A stretch of DNA of 64,000 bases from Desulfobacterales bacterium. Lineage in GTDB: Bacteria > Desulfobacterota > Desulfobacteria > Desulfobacterales > Desulfosalsimonadaceae. The position numbers and the translations under genes are program-made. Positions 38,108-54,567 of this stretch are shown here, in pieces (within the stretch, counting starts at the first letter, position 1; the number at the start of each line of letters is the position of its first letter). The notes below the pieces were generated by a model. That model ran no database searches. It was not told the DNA's origin and was given only the letters and a program-made list of their open reading frames with translations. Location of the stretch: contig JAXHNP010000003.1 in assembly GCA_034520365.1 (NCBI GenBank), positions 248,001 to 312,000 of the forward strand, in the 5' to 3' direction.

Positions 38108-38389
38108 TTACCGTTTCATTTTCGTTTTCTTGTCACCGGCATGCCCGTAGAAAATCCGTGACGGGGAAAACTCACCGAGTTTATGACCCACCATGTTCTC
38201 CGAAATAAAGACCGGAACGAATTTCTTGCCGTTGTGCACCGCCAGCGTGAGCCCCACCATTTCCGGAACGATGGTTGAACGGCGGGACCAGGTCTTGATG
38301 ACCTTGCTGCTTCGGGAAGCCTGGGCTTCGTTGACCTTCCTGAACAATTTGGGTTCAATATATGGACCCTTTTTGATTGACCGCGGCAT
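38108..38389 (-). CDS. rpsS: ribosomal protein S19
   Basis: 93 residues: [39 protein letters not shown] and [11 protein letters not shown] 30S head protein near S13. S10 operon. Confidence 0.98.
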   Translation of the reverse strand: MPRSIKKGPYIEPKLFRKVNEAQASRSSKVIKTWSRRSTIVPEMVGLTLAVHNGKKFVPVFISENMVGHKLGEFSPSRIFYGHAGDKKTKMKR

Positions 38390-38434
38390 ACCTTAAATGC
38401 TCCTGATATTCCTGCTATCGATTAATCTTAAAAT

Positions 38435-39265
38435 TTATCGTTTTTTCTTCCGTCGTTTCACGATCAGCCGATCGCTTTTCTTCCGGCTCCGGGTGCGCAG
38501 GCCCTTGGTGGGCTTACCCCACGGCGTACAGGGGTGCCGTCCGCCGGAGGAGCGACCCTCACCGCCGCCCATCGGATGATCCACCGGGTTTTTGACAACG
38601 CCCCGGACTTTGGGCCGCCGGCCGAGCATCCGGGTGCGCCCCGCTTTCCCCAAAGAGATATTGACATGATCCACATTGCCGATCTGCCCGATACTCGCCC
38701 GGCAGCTTTGCAGCACCATCCGGACCTCCCCGGAGGGCAGGCGGATTGTGGCATATTTCCCCTCTTTGGCGGTGATCTGCGCGTAGCCGCCGGCGCCTCG
38801 AACAATCTGGCCGCCGTTTCCGGCCCGCAGTTCAATATTATGGATCTGGGTACCCAGCGGGATATTTCTTAGCGGAAGCGCATTGCCGGGGCGAATTTCC
38901 GCATCCGAACCGGACATCAGGGTATCGCCCACTTTGACTTTGGCCGGGGCCAGAATATAGCGTTTTTCCCCGTCCGCATAATGGAGAAGGGCGATTCGCG
39001 CGGACCGGTTCGGATCATATTCAATGGCCGCGACTTTGGCCGGTACCCCGTCTTTTTCCCGTTTAAAATCGATCAACCGATACTGCCGTTTGTGACCGCC
39101 CCCGCGGTAGCGCATGGTCATCCGGCCATTCGCGTTTCTTCCCCCGGATCTGGTGAGCCTGCGCAAAAGGTGCTTTTCCGGCTCCTTCTTGGTAATCTCC
39201 TCAAACGTTGGGTACTCCTGGAAGCGGCGTCCTTGTGATGTCGGTTTTACTCGTTTTATTGCCAT
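38435..39265 (-). CDS. rplB: ribosomal protein L2
   Basis: 276 residues: N-terminal [20 protein letters not shown], central OB and SH3-like folds, and the C-terminal [20 protein letters not shown] that reaches toward the peptidyl-transferase centre, including the functionally important histidine in VDHPMGG. S10 operon. Confidence 0.98.
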   Translation of the reverse strand: MAIKRVKPTSQGRRFQEYPTFEEITKKEPEKHLLRRLTRSGGRNANGRMTMRYRGGGHKRQYRLIDFKREKDGVPAKVAAIEYDPNRSARIALLHYADGEKRYILAPAKVKVGDTLMSGSDAEIRPGNALPLRNIPLGTQIHNIELRAGNGGQIVRGAGGYAQITAKEGKYATIRLPSGEVRMVLQSCRASIGQIGNVDHVNISLGKAGRTRMLGRRPKVRGVVKNPVDHPMGGGEGRSSGGRHPCTPWGKPTKGLRTRSRKKSDRLIVKRRKKKR

Positions 39266-39282
39266 TTATATCGTCTCCTCAC

Positions 39283-39570
39283 CTAAACGCCCTCAAAAAA
39301 GTTGATCCGACTGTTGGGCATCAACGTCACAATGGCTTTTTTCCAGTTCTTCCGCCGCCCGAGAATTCGGCCGCGGCGTTTGAGCTTGCCCCGCACATGC
39401 ATGGTGTGCACGGACTGGACCTTGACGTCAAAAATATTTTCAACCGCTTTCCGGATTTCCACCCGGTTGGCTCTGGGATCCACCTCGAACGAGACCTTAT
39501 TGAAGAACTCTTTCTGGAGGTTTGTCTTTTCCGTATCAAGCGGCGCTTTTATAATCTCATAGGTTCTCAT
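39283..39570 (-). CDS. rplW: ribosomal protein L23
   Basis: 95 residues: [58 protein letters not shown]. Tunnel-exit protein that docks trigger factor and SRP. Its ATG overlaps the rplD stop. Confidence 0.97.
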   Translation of the reverse strand: MRTYEIIKAPLDTEKTNLQKEFFNKVSFEVDPRANRVEIRKAVENIFDVKVQSVHTMHVRGKLKRRGRILGRRKNWKKAIVTLMPNSRINFFEGV

Positions 39571-40190
39571 GCGGCCAGCCTCCCCTCGATTTCCTTTATC
39601 GAAGGCTCCAACAAAACAAGGTGCTGATGATTCAAAATGTCATATACATTCAAGCCGTCCACACGCAGAACCTTTACACCGGGGATATTGCGCGCGGAAA
39701 GCTCCAGCGTCCTGTCCGCCTTATCGATGACAATCAGCGGCTTCTCCAGGTTAAGCGAATCAATCGCGGAAGCGACAGCCTTCGTCTTTATCTGCTCCAG
39801 TTCAAACTTATCCAGCACAACCAGGGTATCCGCCTGCAGCTTGCTGCTGATGGCCATTTTAAGCGCAAGCCGCCGGGCCTTTTTGGGAATCTTGAATGCA
39901 TAGGACCGGGGGTCGGGGCCGAAGGTCACGCCGCCGCCTTTGAGCAGCGGGCTCTTGATATCGCCCCGCCGGGCCCGGCCGGTGCCCTTTTGACGGAACA
40001 TCTTGGCTCCGGAGCCCTTTACATCCGAACGGTGCTTGACCGCAGCGGTTCCCCGCCGCCGGGCCGCCAGCTGGCTTCTGACCACGTCGTGGAGCACGCT
40101 CTTTTTCACGGACACATTGAATATGCTGTCGGGCAGCTCCACCTCTGATACTTTGCCACCCGCTATATTTCTGACCTCAAGGACAGCCAT
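39567..40190 (-). CDS. rplD: ribosomal protein L4
   Basis: 207 residues from ATG 40190 ([12 protein letters not shown]); an ATG four codons earlier is too close to its GAGG. The basic tunnel loop ([21 protein letters not shown]) and [11 protein letters not shown] are typical. In E. coli L4 also controls the S10 operon; no S10 leader was recognised here. Confidence 0.97.
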   Translation of the reverse strand: MAVLEVRNIAGGKVSEVELPDSIFNVSVKKSVLHDVVRSQLAARRRGTAAVKHRSDVKGSGAKMFRQKGTGRARRGDIKSPLLKGGGVTFGPDPRSYAFKIPKKARRLALKMAISSKLQADTLVVLDKFELEQIKTKAVASAIDSLNLEKPLIVIDKADRTLELSARNIPGVKVLRVDGLNVYDILNHQHLVLLEPSIKEIEGRLAA

Positions 40191-40228
40191 GGTTTGCCTC
40201 ATTTCCTCGAATTCTTAAAAACGGAACT

Positions 40229-40852
40229 TCAACCGCGTTTTTTGATTTCAATACGGCCGCTGGCCGGGCCGGGGACCGCGCCTTTGACCAGAATCAGGTT
40301 TTCCTCCGGCCGTATATCAACGATTTCCAGATTCTTAACTGTCTGCCGGACGTTGCCGTAACGGCCGGGCATCTTTTTGCCCTTGGCCACCTTAGACGGC
40401 CAGGCGCTCATTCCGATGGAGCCGGGCAGCCGATAATTTCGGTTGCCGTGGGTCTTGGGTCCCCGATGGAATCCGTGCCGCTTGATTACGCCGGAAAACC
40501 CCCGGCCTTTACTTTTCCCGGAGACTTCGACCAAGTCGCCGACGGCAAACATATCCAGGGTTATCTCCTGGCCCAGCTGAAAATCTTCGGGGTTATCCAC
40601 CCGGAACTCGCTGACATAAGCAAAACACTTGTCTCCGCTTTTGGCAAAATGCCCCTGCAGCGGTTTGTTGACACGGGACTTTTTCTTATCCCCGAAAGCC
40701 AGCTGCAAGGCATTGTATCCGTCAGTCGCCTGGGTTTTAACCTGAGTGACCGTGCAGGGGCCGGCTTCAATGACCGTCACCGGCAGATAGCGGCCGTCAT
40801 GGCCGAAAACCGAGGTCATGCCCAGCTTTTTACCTAGTAATCCGTTACTCAT
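40229..40852 (-). CDS. rplC: ribosomal protein L3
   Basis: 207 residues from ATG 40852 (MSNGLLGKKLGMTSVF); the frame runs open further upstream but overlaps rpsJ. The KGRGFSGVIKRHGFHRGPKTHG loop, which reaches the peptidyl-transferase centre and holds the methylated glutamine position in related proteins, is present. Confidence 0.97.
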   Translation of the reverse strand: MSNGLLGKKLGMTSVFGHDGRYLPVTVIEAGPCTVTQVKTQATDGYNALQLAFGDKKKSRVNKPLQGHFAKSGDKCFAYVSEFRVDNPEDFQLGQEITLDMFAVGDLVEVSGKSKGRGFSGVIKRHGFHRGPKTHGNRNYRLPGSIGMSAWPSKVAKGKKMPGRYGNVRQTVKNLEIVDIRPEENLILVKGAVPGPASGRIEIKKRG

Positions 40853-40871
40853 AACCGTCACCACATTCTCG

Positions 40872-41183
40872 CTACAGTTTAATATCCACATCCACACCCG
40901 GCGACAGATCAAGCTTCATCAGGGCATCCACCGTCTGCTGGGTGGGATCCTGAATATCTAACAGCCGCTTATGGGTCCGGACTTCAAACTGCTCTCTCGA
41001 CTTTTTGTTCACATGGGGTGAACGCAGCACGGTATATTTATTAATCCGCGTGGGCAGCGGAATCGGCCCCACAATCTTTGCCCCTGTTTTCCGGGCCGTA
41101 TCTACAATATCCCGGGCGGATTGATCAAGCAGTTTATGATCGTATGCTCTCAAGCGTATTCTGATTTTAGAATTCGTTATCAT
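40872..41183 (-). CDS. rpsJ: ribosomal protein S10
   Basis: 103 residues: [50 protein letters not shown]. Also known as NusE, the antitermination partner of NusB. First gene of the S10 operon, only 19 bases after tuf, so the str and S10 operons appear to be read together. Confidence 0.98.
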   Translation of the reverse strand: MITNSKIRIRLRAYDHKLLDQSARDIVDTARKTGAKIVGPIPLPTRINKYTVLRSPHVNKKSREQFEVRTHKRLLDIQDPTQQTVDALMKLDLSPGVDVDIKL

Positions 41184-41202
41184 AGTAAATCAGCTCTCGG
41201 TG

Positions 41203-42396
41203 TTATTCGATGATGTCACTGACGACGCCGGCACCGACTGTCCGGCCCCCTTCGCGGATCGCAAACCGAAGCTCTTTCTCCATCGCAATCGGTGTGATCA
41301 GCTCCGCCTTAATCTTTACGTTATCGCCCGGCATCACCATCTCCACGCCTTCCGGAAGCGTCAATATACCGGTCACGTCCGTCGTACGGAAATAAAACTG
41401 CGGCCGGTATCCGCTGAAAAACGGCGTGTGACGACCCCCCTCATCCTTGCTCAGGACGTAGACCTCGGCCTCAAACCGCGTGTGCGGCGTGATCGATTTC
41501 GGGGCCGCAACCACCTGGCCACGTTCCACATCGTCTCGCTTGATCCCGCGAAGCAATAGCCCCACGTTATCTCCGGCCTGGCCTTGGTCCAGAATCTTTC
41601 TGAACATCTCAACGCCCGTGCAGGTCGTGTTGATCGTCTCGCCAAATCCCACGATCTCCACCTTGTCGTTGACCTTGACAACCCCGCGCTCCACACGGCC
41701 CGTGACCACCGTGCCACGGCCGGAAATCGAGAACACATCCTCCACCGGCATCAGGAAGGGCTTGTCCACATCCCGCTCCGGCTCCGGAATGAAATCATCG
41801 ATCGCATCCATCAGCTCCCAGATGCACTTGGTCTCCGCTCCGTCCGCATCGTCTGACTCCAGCGCCTTTAATGCGCTGCCACGGACAATCGGCGTGTCAT
41901 CGCCCGGAAAATCATATGAACTCAACAGCTCGCGAAGCTCCAGCTCCACCAGCTCGATTAACTCCTCGTCATCCACCATGTCGCACTTGTTCAAAAATAC
42001 CACAATCTGCGGCACACCCACCTGACGCGCCAGAAGAATGTGCTCCCGCGTCTGCGGCATCGGGCCGTCGTCTGCGCCAACCACCAGGATTGCCCCGTCC
42101 ATCTGCGCGGCACCCGTGATCATATTCTTGATATAGTCCGCGTGGCCCGGACAGTCCACGTGCGCATAATGCCGGGTTTTCGTCTGATACTCCACGTGCG
42201 CCGTGGAAATCGTGATCCCCCGCGCCTTCTCCTCAGGCGCCTTGTCGATCTTGTCAAACGCCACGTACTCGGCCAGCCCCCTTAATCCGCAGTGCTTGGT
42301 GATCGCTGCGGTCAAGGTCGTCTTGCCATGGTCGATGTGGCCGATCGTCCCTACGTTTACGTGCGGCTTCGTCCGCTCAAACTTCTTCTTTGACAT
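41203..42396 (-). CDS. tuf: elongation factor Tu, copy 1
   Basis: 397 residues. GTPase motifs [10 protein letters not shown] (P-loop), DCPGHADY and NKCDMVDD, then domains 2 and 3 ([18 protein letters not shown]-terminal [15 protein letters not shown]). It delivers aminoacyl-tRNA to the ribosome. It differs from copy 2 (55937-57130) at three residues only: T74, D182 and I344 here. It lies between rpsG and rpsJ, where fusA-tuf normally stands, but fusA is missing. Confidence 0.98.
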   Translation of the reverse strand: MSKKKFERTKPHVNVGTIGHIDHGKTTLTAAITKHCGLRGLAEYVAFDKIDKAPEEKARGITISTAHVEYQTKTRHYAHVDCPGHADYIKNMITGAAQMDGAILVVGADDGPMPQTREHILLARQVGVPQIVVFLNKCDMVDDEELIELVELELRELLSSYDFPGDDTPIVRGSALKALESDDADGAETKCIWELMDAIDDFIPEPERDVDKPFLMPVEDVFSISGRGTVVTGRVERGVVKVNDKVEIVGFGETINTTCTGVEMFRKILDQGQAGDNVGLLLRGIKRDDVERGQVVAAPKSITPHTRFEAEVYVLSKDEGGRHTPFFSGYRPQFYFRTTDVTGILTLPEGVEMVMPGDNVKIKAELITPIAMEKELRFAIREGGRTVGAGVVSDIIE

Positions 42397-42494
42397 CTTT
42401 ACTTCCTCCCCCTGACAGGGCTATTGGAGTCCTCCGATTATTGCCGCCAAAGAAAATTCCTTCAGCACCCAATGCCGTGATTCTTATAAAGTTA

Positions 42495-42531
42495 TTTTGC
42501 CCATCCGATTCAGGAATGCAGATGGGCAAAA
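42495..42531. other. perfect hairpin in the rpsG-tuf gap
   Basis: TTTTGCCCATC (42495-42505) pairs with GATGGGCAAAA (42521-42531), 11 bp, 15-base loop. It lies in the 167-base gap where fusA is usually found. It could be an RNA processing or attenuation hairpin; no T run follows in the minus direction. Confidence 0.5.
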
Positions 42532-42563
42532 ATATGTAAATAAATTCGACTAAAAGCAGCCAG

Positions 42564-43034
42564 CTACCACCGGTAATGGGCAAACGCCTTGTTGGCCTCT
42601 GCCATGCGGTGGGTATCCTCCCGCTTTTTCACCGAGGCCCCGCGGTGCTGCAAGGCATCCATCAACTCGCCGGCCACTTTACGGGCCATGGAGTTCTCAG
42701 AACGTTTGCTGGAATAAGCAATGATCCAACGAAGAGCCAGGGCGGTCCGGCGTTTGGGGCGGATCTCAGTTGGTACCTGATAGGTGGAGCCGCCGACCCG
42801 CCGGGATTTGACCTCGACCTGCGGTCGGATGTTATCCAAAGCCTGCTCAAAAAGCTTCAGCGCATCGTCGCCGCTTTTCTGCGCCATAAAATCAAGCGCA
42901 TCATAGACAATATTCTGGGCGACGCTTTTTTTGCCATCTATCATGATATAATTGATAAACCGGGCCACCAGCTCACTGTTATACTTTAAATCCGGCGGCA
43001 GTTTTCGTTCTGCGACTTCTCTACGTCTCGGCAT
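42564..43034 (-). CDS. rpsG: ribosomal protein S7
   Basis: 156 residues: [62 protein letters not shown]. It nucleates the 30S head. Second gene of the str operon. Confidence 0.98.
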   Translation of the reverse strand: MPRRREVAERKLPPDLKYNSELVARFINYIMIDGKKSVAQNIVYDALDFMAQKSGDDALKLFEQALDNIRPQVEVKSRRVGGSTYQVPTEIRPKRRTALALRWIIAYSSKRSENSMARKVAGELMDALQHRGASVKKREDTHRMAEANKAFAHYRW

Positions 43035-43070
43035 AAACTCTACACCATCTGCTCTGGTTAATATGAATCG

Positions 43071-43442
43071 TTACTTGGGCCGCTTGGCGCCGTACTTGGA
43101 CCGACCCTGCTTCCGGTCCGCGACGCCCAGGGTATCCAATGTGCCCCGGACCACATGGTAGCGAACACCCGGCAAATCCTTGACCCGACCGCCGCGTACC
43201 AGCACCACTGAGTGCTCCTGCAGGTTATGCCCGATACCGGGAATATAGGCGGAAACTTCCACGCCGGTCGTCAGGCGGACCCTGGCCACTTTACGCAAAG
43301 CCGAATTCGGCTTTTTGGGTGTGGCCGTATACACACGGACGCACACGCCCCGTTTCTGGGGTGAGCTCTGCAGCGCGGGCGCCGCCTTTTTCTGCTCCAC
43401 CCGCTTCCGTCCTTTTCGAACCAGTTGATTAATTGTCGGCAT
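43071..43442 (-). CDS. rpsL: ribosomal protein S12
   Basis: 123 residues. The decoding-centre loops are intact: [18 protein letters not shown] and [20 protein letters not shown]; the lysine positions at which streptomycin-resistance changes occur carry the wild-type residue. First gene of the str operon, with a strong promoter about 60-85 bases upstream. Confidence 0.98.
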   Translation of the reverse strand: MPTINQLVRKGRKRVEQKKAAPALQSSPQKRGVCVRVYTATPKKPNSALRKVARVRLTTGVEVSAYIPGIGHNLQEHSVVLVRGGRVKDLPGVRYHVVRGTLDTLGVADRKQGRSKYGAKRPK

Positions 43443-43498
43443 AATTCTAATAAACCCCTGTGCTACACAAAATATTTATCACCGAGTTAAAATATTTA

Positions 43499-43527
43499 AT
43501 ATTACCCTACGAAGTCAACCCTGTCAA
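43499..43527 (-). promoter_or_regulatory. sigma70 promoter of the str operon
   Basis: On the minus strand: TTGACA (43527-43522), 17-base spacer, TAATAT (43504-43499). Near-consensus. It lies between rpoC and rpsL, so rpsL-rpsG-tuf and the S10 genes can be transcribed separately from rpoBC. Confidence 0.75.
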
Positions 43528-43588
43528 GCTTTTTTGCGACCCCATCATTAATTCCTGCTGCCTTTTCATCCTGACCCGCTTTATTCGC

Positions 43589-48019
<4,431 letters not shown>

Positions 48020-48030
48020 TATAACGCTCC

Positions 48031-51000
48031 TTATTCCTTGTCCTCAATAAGGTTAATGTCGAGTCCGAGACTCTGTAATTCTTTGGTCAGCACCCGGAAG
48101 GATTCGGGCAGCCCGGGTTCAAATACATTCTGACCTTTTACAATTTTTTCATACATCCGGGTCCGTCCCGCCATATCATCGGATTTGACGGTAAGAAATT
48201 CCTGAAGCGCATGGGCGGCCCCATAGGCCTCCATGGCCCAGACTTCCATTTCACCCAGACGCTGGCCGCCAAACTGCGCCTTGCCACCGAGCGGCTGCTG
48301 AGTCACAAGCGAATACGGTCCAATCGAGCGGGCGTGCAGTTTATCATCAACCAGATGATGCAGTTTGAGCATATACTTGGCACCCACGGTAATCTTGCCG
48401 TCAAAGGGCTCCCCGGTGCGGCCGTCAAAAAGCGTGGCTTGACCGGTCTGACTAAGGCCGGCCTCGGTTAGCAGCGATTTGATTTCCTCCTCGCGCGCCC
48501 CGTCAAAAACCGGCGTGGTCATATGGACCCCTTCCGTATAATTATCTGCAAATTCAAGCAGCGACGCCTCGGGCATCTCATCCAGATCCTTCCGGGCCTT
48601 TTCATCTGAAAATATGGCCTTGAATTTTTTCCGGAGCTCTTCGGTCTTTGCGGCCTTTACCAGTTCATTGATCTGATCGCCCAGCCCGCTGGCCGCCCGG
48701 CCGAGATGAATCTCCAGGATCTGGCCCACATTCATCCGCGAGGGCACGCCCAAAGGATTTAACACCATATCCACGGCCCGGCCGTCTTCGAAATACGGCA
48801 GATCCTCTTCCGGCAAAAGCCTTGAGACAACGCCCTTATTGCCGTGCCGGCCGGCCATCTTATCGCCCACCGAGAGTTTGCGCTTCATGGCCACATAGAC
48901 CTTGATCATCTTGATGACCCCGGGCGGCAGGTCATCGCCCCGCTCAATGGCGCTGACCTGATTGTCAAACGCCTGACGGGCCATTTCCACCTGCTCCCGG
49001 TATCTTGAGACTATCTCCTGAACCTTTTCATTGGTTTTGGCGTCTTTTAAGCTCAGGGATTCAAATTTGGCCAGGGGCACCTCCGCCAGCTGCTGCGGAT
49101 CAATCCGGGTATCCTTGGGATAGAGCACCTTTTTGCCGTCCGTAAAATCCGCAGACAGCTGTTTGCCGGAAATCAGATTGCCGATCTCCCTTCTGGCCGT
49201 CTCAGCGATGATGCTGATCTCGTCATCCCGGTCTTTTTCCAGAAACGCAATTTCCTCGCCCTCAATGGCGCGGGACCGGTCATCCTTGTCCACACCCCGG
49301 CGGGAGAACACCTTGGCGTCGATCACAATACCGCTGACACTGGGCGGCACCCGGAGTGAGGTATCCTTGACCTCGCCCGCCTTTTCGCCGAATATGGCGC
49401 GAAGGAGCTTTTCCTCCGGCGAGAGCTGGGTCTCGCCTTTGGGGGTGACTTTACCGACCAGGATATCCCCGGGGCCGATCTCGGCGCCCAGGCGGATAAT
49501 ACCGCAATCATCCAAATCCTTAAGGGCCTCCTCGCCCACATTGGGAATATCCCGGGTAATTTCCTCCTTGCCCAGCTTGGTATCCCGGGCCAGGACTTCA
49601 AACTCTTCAATATGCACCGATGAAAACACCCCGTCCTTGACCAGGCGATCGCTCACCAGAATCGAGTCCTCGAAGTTGTAGCCACCCCAGGACATGAATG
49701 CCACGGTCACATTTTTGCCCAATGCCAGCTCCCCCTGGTCAGTGGCCGGCCCGTCGGCGATAACATCGCCGGCATTCACCCATTCGCCCTTGCTGACGAT
49801 GGGACGCTGGTTAAAACAGGTATTCTGATTGGACCGGACGAACTTGGACAGGTTGTATATGGTTACCCCCTTATCACTGGGATCACCGGAGGGCTCATGC
49901 TTTAAAACAATCCGGGCGGCATCCACATTGGCTACGCGTCCGGCGCGCTTGGCCACAATGGCCACCCCGGAGTCCCTTGCCACAACGCCTTCATTGCCGG
50001 TGCCAACCAGCGGTGCGCTGGTCTGCAAAAGGGGCACGGACTGGCGCATCATGTTCGATCCCATGAGCGCCCGGTTGGCGTCGTCATTTTCCAGAAACGG
50101 AATCAAGGAGGCAGAGGCGCTGACCAGCTGATTGGGGGAAATATCCATCAGCTCAATCTGCTCCCGGCCTATCTGCATGAACTCGCCCTCCACCCGGGAG
50201 ATGACCAGGGGATTGACGAATTCGTTCTTCTCGTTTACCGGCGCATTGGCCTGGGCGATGGGGTGATCCTGCTCCTCAAATGCAGAAAGCATGCGGACCT
50301 CGTTGGTGAGTGTCGCATTTTTAACCACCCGGTAGGGGGTTTCGATAAACCCGTATTCATTGACCCGGGCATAGGTCGAAAGCGATACGATCAGTCCGAT
50401 GTTCGGCCCTTCAGGGGTTTCAATCGGACAAATCCGGCCGTAATGGGACGGATGCACGTCACGCACCTCAAAGCCCGCCCGGTCCCGCGTCAGGCCGCCC
50501 GGCCCAAGGGCGGAAAGCCGCCTTTTATGCGTCGTTTCAGACAATGGATTGGTCTGATCCAGAAACTGGGAGAGCTGACTGGTACCGAAAAACTCCTTGA
50601 CCACGGCCGAGACCGGCTTGGGGTTGACCAGATCATTGGGCATCAGGGCATCGACCTCCTGCATGCTCATGCGCTCTTTAATGGCCCGCTCCATCCGGAC
50701 CAGTCCGATACGGTACTGGTTCTCCAGCAGTTCGCCCACTGCGCGGACGCGGCGGTTACCGAGATGATCAATGTCATCGACCGCGCCCTGGGTATCTCTC
50801 AGCTCCACCAGCGTTTTGGCGGTCAGCAGGATGTCTTCTTTCCTCAGAATCCTTATATCAAGGGGCGTCTCAATGCCCAGCCGGTGATTGATCTTTAAGC
50901 GGCCGACGCTTGATAGATCGTAATAGGCGGTTTTAAAAAACAGATGATCGATGAAATCCTGGGCCACCTCGGGCGTGGCCGGATTACCGGGCCTAAGCCG

Positions 51001-52128
51001 CCGGTAGATATCAAGGAGCGCCTCTTCTTTGGTCTCCACTTTGTCCACCGCCAGGGTTTTCTGTATGGCATTACTGGCATACGGCCCTTCCATGAAAAGC
51101 ACATCAAATTCTTTAATGCCGGCATCCATAATCTGCTCAAGCAGTTTTTCATCCAGGGCATCATTGGATTTGGCGACAATCTCGCCGGTCTGCGGATCTT
51201 CAACCTCCGCGGCAATGACCCGGCCGGCCAGATCCTCCCGGGTCATGGGGATCAATTCCACGCCGGCCGCCTGGAGTTCGCGAACCGCCCGTTTGGTGAA
51301 CATCCGTCCTTTGCGGACCACCACTTCCCCGGTTTCGGGATTGACCACATCCGCGGTGGGGCGCTGGCCTTTGAGAAAGTCGAAATTGAGTTCCCTTAAA
51401 AACTTTTTGTTTTTAATACAAATTTTTTCTTTATCGTAGAAATAGGACAGGATATCGTCATCCGTAAACCCGAGCGCCTTAAATAAAAGGGTCACCGGAA
51501 ACTTGCGCCGCCGGTCAATCCGGATGTGGACGATGTCCTTGGGATCGATTTCCATATCGATCCAGGAGCCGCGCACAGGAATAATACGGGCGGTATAAAT
51601 AATCTTGCCGCTGGAATGGGTCCGCCCCTTATCGTGATCGAAAAACACGCCGGAAGAGCGATGGAGCTGGCTGACCACAGCCCGCTCCGTGCCGTTAATA
51701 ATGAACGTGCCCTTCTCGGTCATCAGCGGCAGGGTGCCGAAATAAATCTCCTGCTCCTTGATATCCCGGATATTGGGCACACCTGAGCCTTTGTCCACAT
51801 CATAGACCACCAGCCGGACCCGGATGCGCAGCGCGATTTCATAGGTCATCCCGCGGTTAACGCATTCACCCACCGAATGCTTCACTTCGCCGAAATGATA
51901 GGATACGAATTCCAGGGAAGCGATGCCGGTAAAATCCTTAATGGGAAAAACGGAATTAAAGACTGCCTGCAGCCCGATATCCTCCCGCGCTTCCGGGGCC
52001 ACATCCATCTGCAGGAAGCGCTGATAGGACTCACGCTGCATCCCGATCAAATCCGGGATGTCGACGATGGATTTGATCTGACCGAAACTTTTCCTGATGC
52101 GTTTATATTTCGGCGGGTTCTCTGTCAT
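48031..52128 (-). CDS. rpoB: RNA polymerase beta subunit
   Basis: 1365 residues from ATG 52128 (GGAG 5 bases upstream; the frame is open another 75 bases but without a site). The rifampicin-binding region is wild type at the main positions: [27 protein letters not shown], with D, S, H, R and S in their usual places. Also present: [37 protein letters not shown] near the active site and the C-terminal [18 protein letters not shown] clamp. A dispensable-region-like segment (about residues 270-380) resembles E. coli. First of the rpoBC pair. Confidence 0.98.
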   Translation of the reverse strand: MTENPPKYKRIRKSFGQIKSIVDIPDLIGMQRESYQRFLQMDVAPEAREDIGLQAVFNSVFPIKDFTGIASLEFVSYHFGEVKHSVGECVNRGMTYEIALRIRVRLVVYDVDKGSGVPNIRDIKEQEIYFGTLPLMTEKGTFIINGTERAVVSQLHRSSGVFFDHDKGRTHSSGKIIYTARIIPVRGSWIDMEIDPKDIVHIRIDRRRKFPVTLLFKALGFTDDDILSYFYDKEKICIKNKKFLRELNFDFLKGQRPTADVVNPETGEVVVRKGRMFTKRAVRELQAAGVELIPMTREDLAGRVIAAEVEDPQTGEIVAKSNDALDEKLLEQIMDAGIKEFDVLFMEGPYASNAIQKTLAVDKVETKEEALLDIYRRLRPGNPATPEVAQDFIDHLFFKTAYYDLSSVGRLKINHRLGIETPLDIRILRKEDILLTAKTLVELRDTQGAVDDIDHLGNRRVRAVGELLENQYRIGLVRMERAIKERMSMQEVDALMPNDLVNPKPVSAVVKEFFGTSQLSQFLDQTNPLSETTHKRRLSALGPGGLTRDRAGFEVRDVHPSHYGRICPIETPEGPNIGLIVSLSTYARVNEYGFIETPYRVVKNATLTNEVRMLSAFEEQDHPIAQANAPVNEKNEFVNPLVISRVEGEFMQIGREQIELMDISPNQLVSASASLIPFLENDDANRALMGSNMMRQSVPLLQTSAPLVGTGNEGVVARDSGVAIVAKRAGRVANVDAARIVLKHEPSGDPSDKGVTIYNLSKFVRSNQNTCFNQRPIVSKGEWVNAGDVIADGPATDQGELALGKNVTVAFMSWGGYNFEDSILVSDRLVKDGVFSSVHIEEFEVLARDTKLGKEEITRDIPNVGEEALKDLDDCGIIRLGAEIGPGDILVGKVTPKGETQLSPEEKLLRAIFGEKAGEVKDTSLRVPPSVSGIVIDAKVFSRRGVDKDDRSRAIEGEEIAFLEKDRDDEISIIAETARREIGNLISGKQLSADFTDGKKVLYPKDTRIDPQQLAEVPLAKFESLSLKDAKTNEKVQEIVSRYREQVEMARQAFDNQVSAIERGDDLPPGVIKMIKVYVAMKRKLSVGDKMAGRHGNKGVVSRLLPEEDLPYFEDGRAVDMVLNPLGVPSRMNVGQILEIHLGRAASGLGDQINELVKAAKTEELRKKFKAIFSDEKARKDLDEMPEASLLEFADNYTEGVHMTTPVFDGAREEEIKSLLTEAGLSQTGQATLFDGRTGEPFDGKITVGAKYMLKLHHLVDDKLHARSIGPYSLVTQQPLGGKAQFGGQRLGEMEVWAMEAYGAAHALQEFLTVKSDDMAGRTRMYEKIVKGQNVFEPGLPESFRVLTKELQSLGLDINLIEDKE

Positions 52129-52235
52129 AATATCTCCAAAAAAAGTATCCACAATCATGAAACACAGCCGCCCGGAAACACTCCGGGCGTCCGTGTCACA
52201 CAATCAAAATATGCAATGTTATGCAATATGCGGGG

Positions 52236-52625
52236 CTACTTCACCTCGACGGTAGCGCCGGCCCCTTCAAGCTGCTCTTTGATTTTGTCGGCATCTTCTT
52301 TAACAATGCCTTCTTTAACCGGCTTGGGCGCCTCTTCGACCAGGGCCTTGGCTTCTTTCAGACCCAGCCCGGTGATGGCCCGCACCTCTTTAATAACCTG
52401 GATTTTCTTGTCACCGGCGCCGGTCAGAACCACATCAAATTCGGTCTTTTCCTCTTCAGCCGGGGCTGCCTCGCCCCCGCCCGCTGCCGGGGCACCGGCC
52501 ATCGCCACCGGGGCGGCTGCGGATACGCCGAATTTATCTTCCAACTCCTTGATCAGCTCCGAGAGTTCCAGAACCGACATGTTTGCGATGAATTCAATGA
52601 CATCGTCTTTACTGATATCTGCCAT
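52236..52625 (-). CDS. rplL: ribosomal protein L7/L12
   Basis: 129 residues: N-terminal dimer helices, an Ala/Gly-rich hinge ([20 protein letters not shown]), and the factor-binding domain with [21 protein letters not shown]. It recruits translational GTPases to the stalk. Follows rplJ after 83 bases. Confidence 0.98.
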   Translation of the reverse strand: MADISKDDVIEFIANMSVLELSELIKELEDKFGVSAAAPVAMAGAPAAGGGEAAPAEEEKTEFDVVLTGAGDKKIQVIKEVRAITGLGLKEAKALVEEAPKPVKEGIVKEDADKIKEQLEGAGATVEVK

Positions 52626-52708
52626 GGATTTTCCTCCAACTCTATTTCAAATATTTCTTATATAAATGTTAATTGATTGAACGATATCTTTATCTGAACT
52701 GTCTGCGC

Positions 52709-53230
52709 CTATGCTGCCTCCCGCTGATCCCGGATCGCCTGCAGGGCATAGACAAGCCGCTCAGGCACATTGTTTAAGGCTCTGACCAGGCCGGTCGGAA
52801 CGGCATTCATTGCTGAGAGCACCTGGCTGAGCAGGACCTCACGGGAAGGCATATCCGAAAGGCTTTTGATGGCATTAAAATCCAGTGCCCTGCCGCCCAT
52901 GACGCCGCCCTTGATCTCAAGCTTTTCATTGTCCTTGGCGAAATTGATCAGGGCTTTGGCCGGCTTGACCGGATCATCATAGCCCAGCGCGATGGCGGTT
53001 GGACCCTGGAAATGCTCCGTCATCATGGCCACATCGGTATTGTCAGACGCCCGCTTCAGCAGGCGGTTCTTGACCACCTGGTATTCAACGTCGGCTTCGC
53101 CCAACCTGCGGCGCAATTCATTCATCTTGACCACGTTTAGACCCTTATAGTCCGTGGCAATCACGATCGCTGTACGCGAGAACTTTTCCGCCAGTTCATC
53201 GACGAGCTTTTTTTTATCTTCAAACCGCAA
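52709..53230 (-). CDS. rplJ: ribosomal protein L10
   Basis: 173 residues: DYKGLNVVKMNELRRRLGEADVEYQVVKNRL is the L10 RNA-binding core, and the C-terminal helix (LVRALNNVPERLVYALQAI) binds L12 dimers. Start is TTG behind GGGGGTG; the preceding transcript carries an L10 leader, so autoregulation is likely. Confidence 0.96.
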   Translation of the reverse strand: MRFEDKKKLVDELAEKFSRTAIVIATDYKGLNVVKMNELRRRLGEADVEYQVVKNRLLKRASDNTDVAMMTEHFQGPTAIALGYDDPVKPAKALINFAKDNEKLEIKGGVMGGRALDFNAIKSLSDMPSREVLLSQVLSAMNAVPTGLVRALNNVPERLVYALQAIRDQREAA

Positions 53231-53240
53231 ACTAAAAACA

Positions 53241-53368
53241 CCCCCTTTCTGATGCTGTAAAAACCAGCGGTGCTCACAGTATCAGAACACCTGCCTCGGT
53301 AGGCCGGAGCTTCAGACTCCGATTAAACACGGCCCAGACGCGTGAACCTACGGTCTTTGACAGACAAT
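53241..53368 (-). ncRNA. L10 leader (ribosomal protein autoregulatory RNA)
   Basis: The minus-strand transcript between rplA and rplJ contains CAAAGACCGTAGG and, further on, GGCCTACCGAGGCAGG, the two halves of the kink-turn site bound by L10(L12)4, with a hairpin between them (CGGAGTCTGAAGCTCCG). This is the known feedback site in front of rplJ-rplL. Confidence 0.8.
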
Positions 53369-53387
53369 AATATTTATAGATGACTAT

Positions 53388-54092
53388 CTATTTTACGATC
53401 TCTTTGACGTACGCCGGATCGACTTTAAAGCTCGGGCCCATGGTGGTGGATATAGCGATGCTGCGAATATAGGTGCCTTTACTGGCGGCCGGTTTCATTC
53501 GGACCAGGGTATCGATGAAAGTGCCAATGTTATCCTGGATCTTATCCGGCCCAAAAGACACTTTGCCCATGGGCGCATGCACGATACCGCCCTTATCCAC
53601 ACGGAAATCGATTTTACCGGCCTTTAGCTCATTGATGGCCTTTTCCAGCTCAAAAGTGACAGTGCCGGTTTTGGCATTCGGCATCATGCCGCGCGGGCCC
53701 AAAATTTTACCGATTTTGCCGACCGCACCCATCATGTCCGGTGTCGCCACGGCCTTGTCAAATTCCAGCCAGCCGCTCTTGATCTGGTCAACCAGCTCCT
53801 CAGCGCCGACATAATCCGCGCCAGCCTCACGGGCCTCTTTTTCTTTTTCGCCCTTGGCAAACACCAGAACGCGAACCTCCTTGCCGATGCCGTTGGGCAG
53901 CACCACTGAACCGCGAACCATTTGATCGGCATGCCGCGGATCCACACCAAGCTTGACGGCCATATCCACAGTTTCATCAAACTTGACAAACGATGCGTTC
54001 AGCGCTCCCTCAATGGCCTCCCGGAACGTAAACCGCTGATCAGGCTCAATATTGGCCTTCGCACTTCTATATTTTTTTCCCCGTTTATGCAT
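53388..54092 (-). CDS. rplA: ribosomal protein L1
   Basis: 234 residues: [19 protein letters not shown], the two-domain L1 fold, [15 protein letters not shown] and the [16 protein letters not shown] end. It forms the mobile L1 stalk and in many bacteria represses rplK-rplA. Follows rplK after 26 bases. Confidence 0.98.
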   Translation of the reverse strand: MHKRGKKYRSAKANIEPDQRFTFREAIEGALNASFVKFDETVDMAVKLGVDPRHADQMVRGSVVLPNGIGKEVRVLVFAKGEKEKEAREAGADYVGAEELVDQIKSGWLEFDKAVATPDMMGAVGKIGKILGPRGMMPNAKTGTVTFELEKAINELKAGKIDFRVDKGGIVHAPMGKVSFGPDKIQDNIGTFIDTLVRMKPAASKGTYIRSIAISTTMGPSFKVDPAYVKEIVK

Positions 54093-54118
54093 GATTCCGT
54101 CTGACTCCTTTTCGCCGA

Positions 54119-54541
54119 TTAAACAACCTCAAGCCCCATGCTTCTGGCTGTTCCCGCTATGATTTTAAAGGCGCTTTCCATATCGACGGCATTCAAATCC
54201 GGCATTTTCTGCTTGGCAATTTCCTCAACCTGATCCCGGGTGACTTGACCAACCTTTTCCGCCTTTGGATCCCCGGCGCCTTTAGCAATTCCCGCCGCTT
54301 TTTTCAATAAAACAGCCGCAGGCGGGGTTTTGGTGATAAACGTAAAGGACTTATCCTGATAAACCGTCAGAACAACAGGTATAATCATCCCCTCATCATT
54401 GGCTGTGCGGGCGTTAAACGCCTTGCAGAAATCCATGATATTGACCCCGTGCTGACCCAGCGCCGGTCCGATGGGGGGGGATGGATTCGCCTTGCCGGCT
54501 ACTACCTGTAGTTTGACCTGCGCGATTACTTTTTTCGCCAT
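54119..54541 (-). CDS. rplK: ribosomal protein L11
   Basis: 140 residues: [21 protein letters not shown], with the proline-rich turn that contacts thiostrepton-type ligands, and the C-terminal rRNA-binding domain. It is part of the GTPase-associated centre. Follows nusG. Confidence 0.98.
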   Translation of the reverse strand: MAKKVIAQVKLQVVAGKANPSPPIGPALGQHGVNIMDFCKAFNARTANDEGMIIPVVLTVYQDKSFTFITKTPPAAVLLKKAAGIAKGAGDPKAEKVGQVTRDQVEEIAKQKMPDLNAVDMESAFKIIAGTARSMGLEVV

Positions 54542-54567
54542 GTCAATTTTACTCCTATATTACCCAC

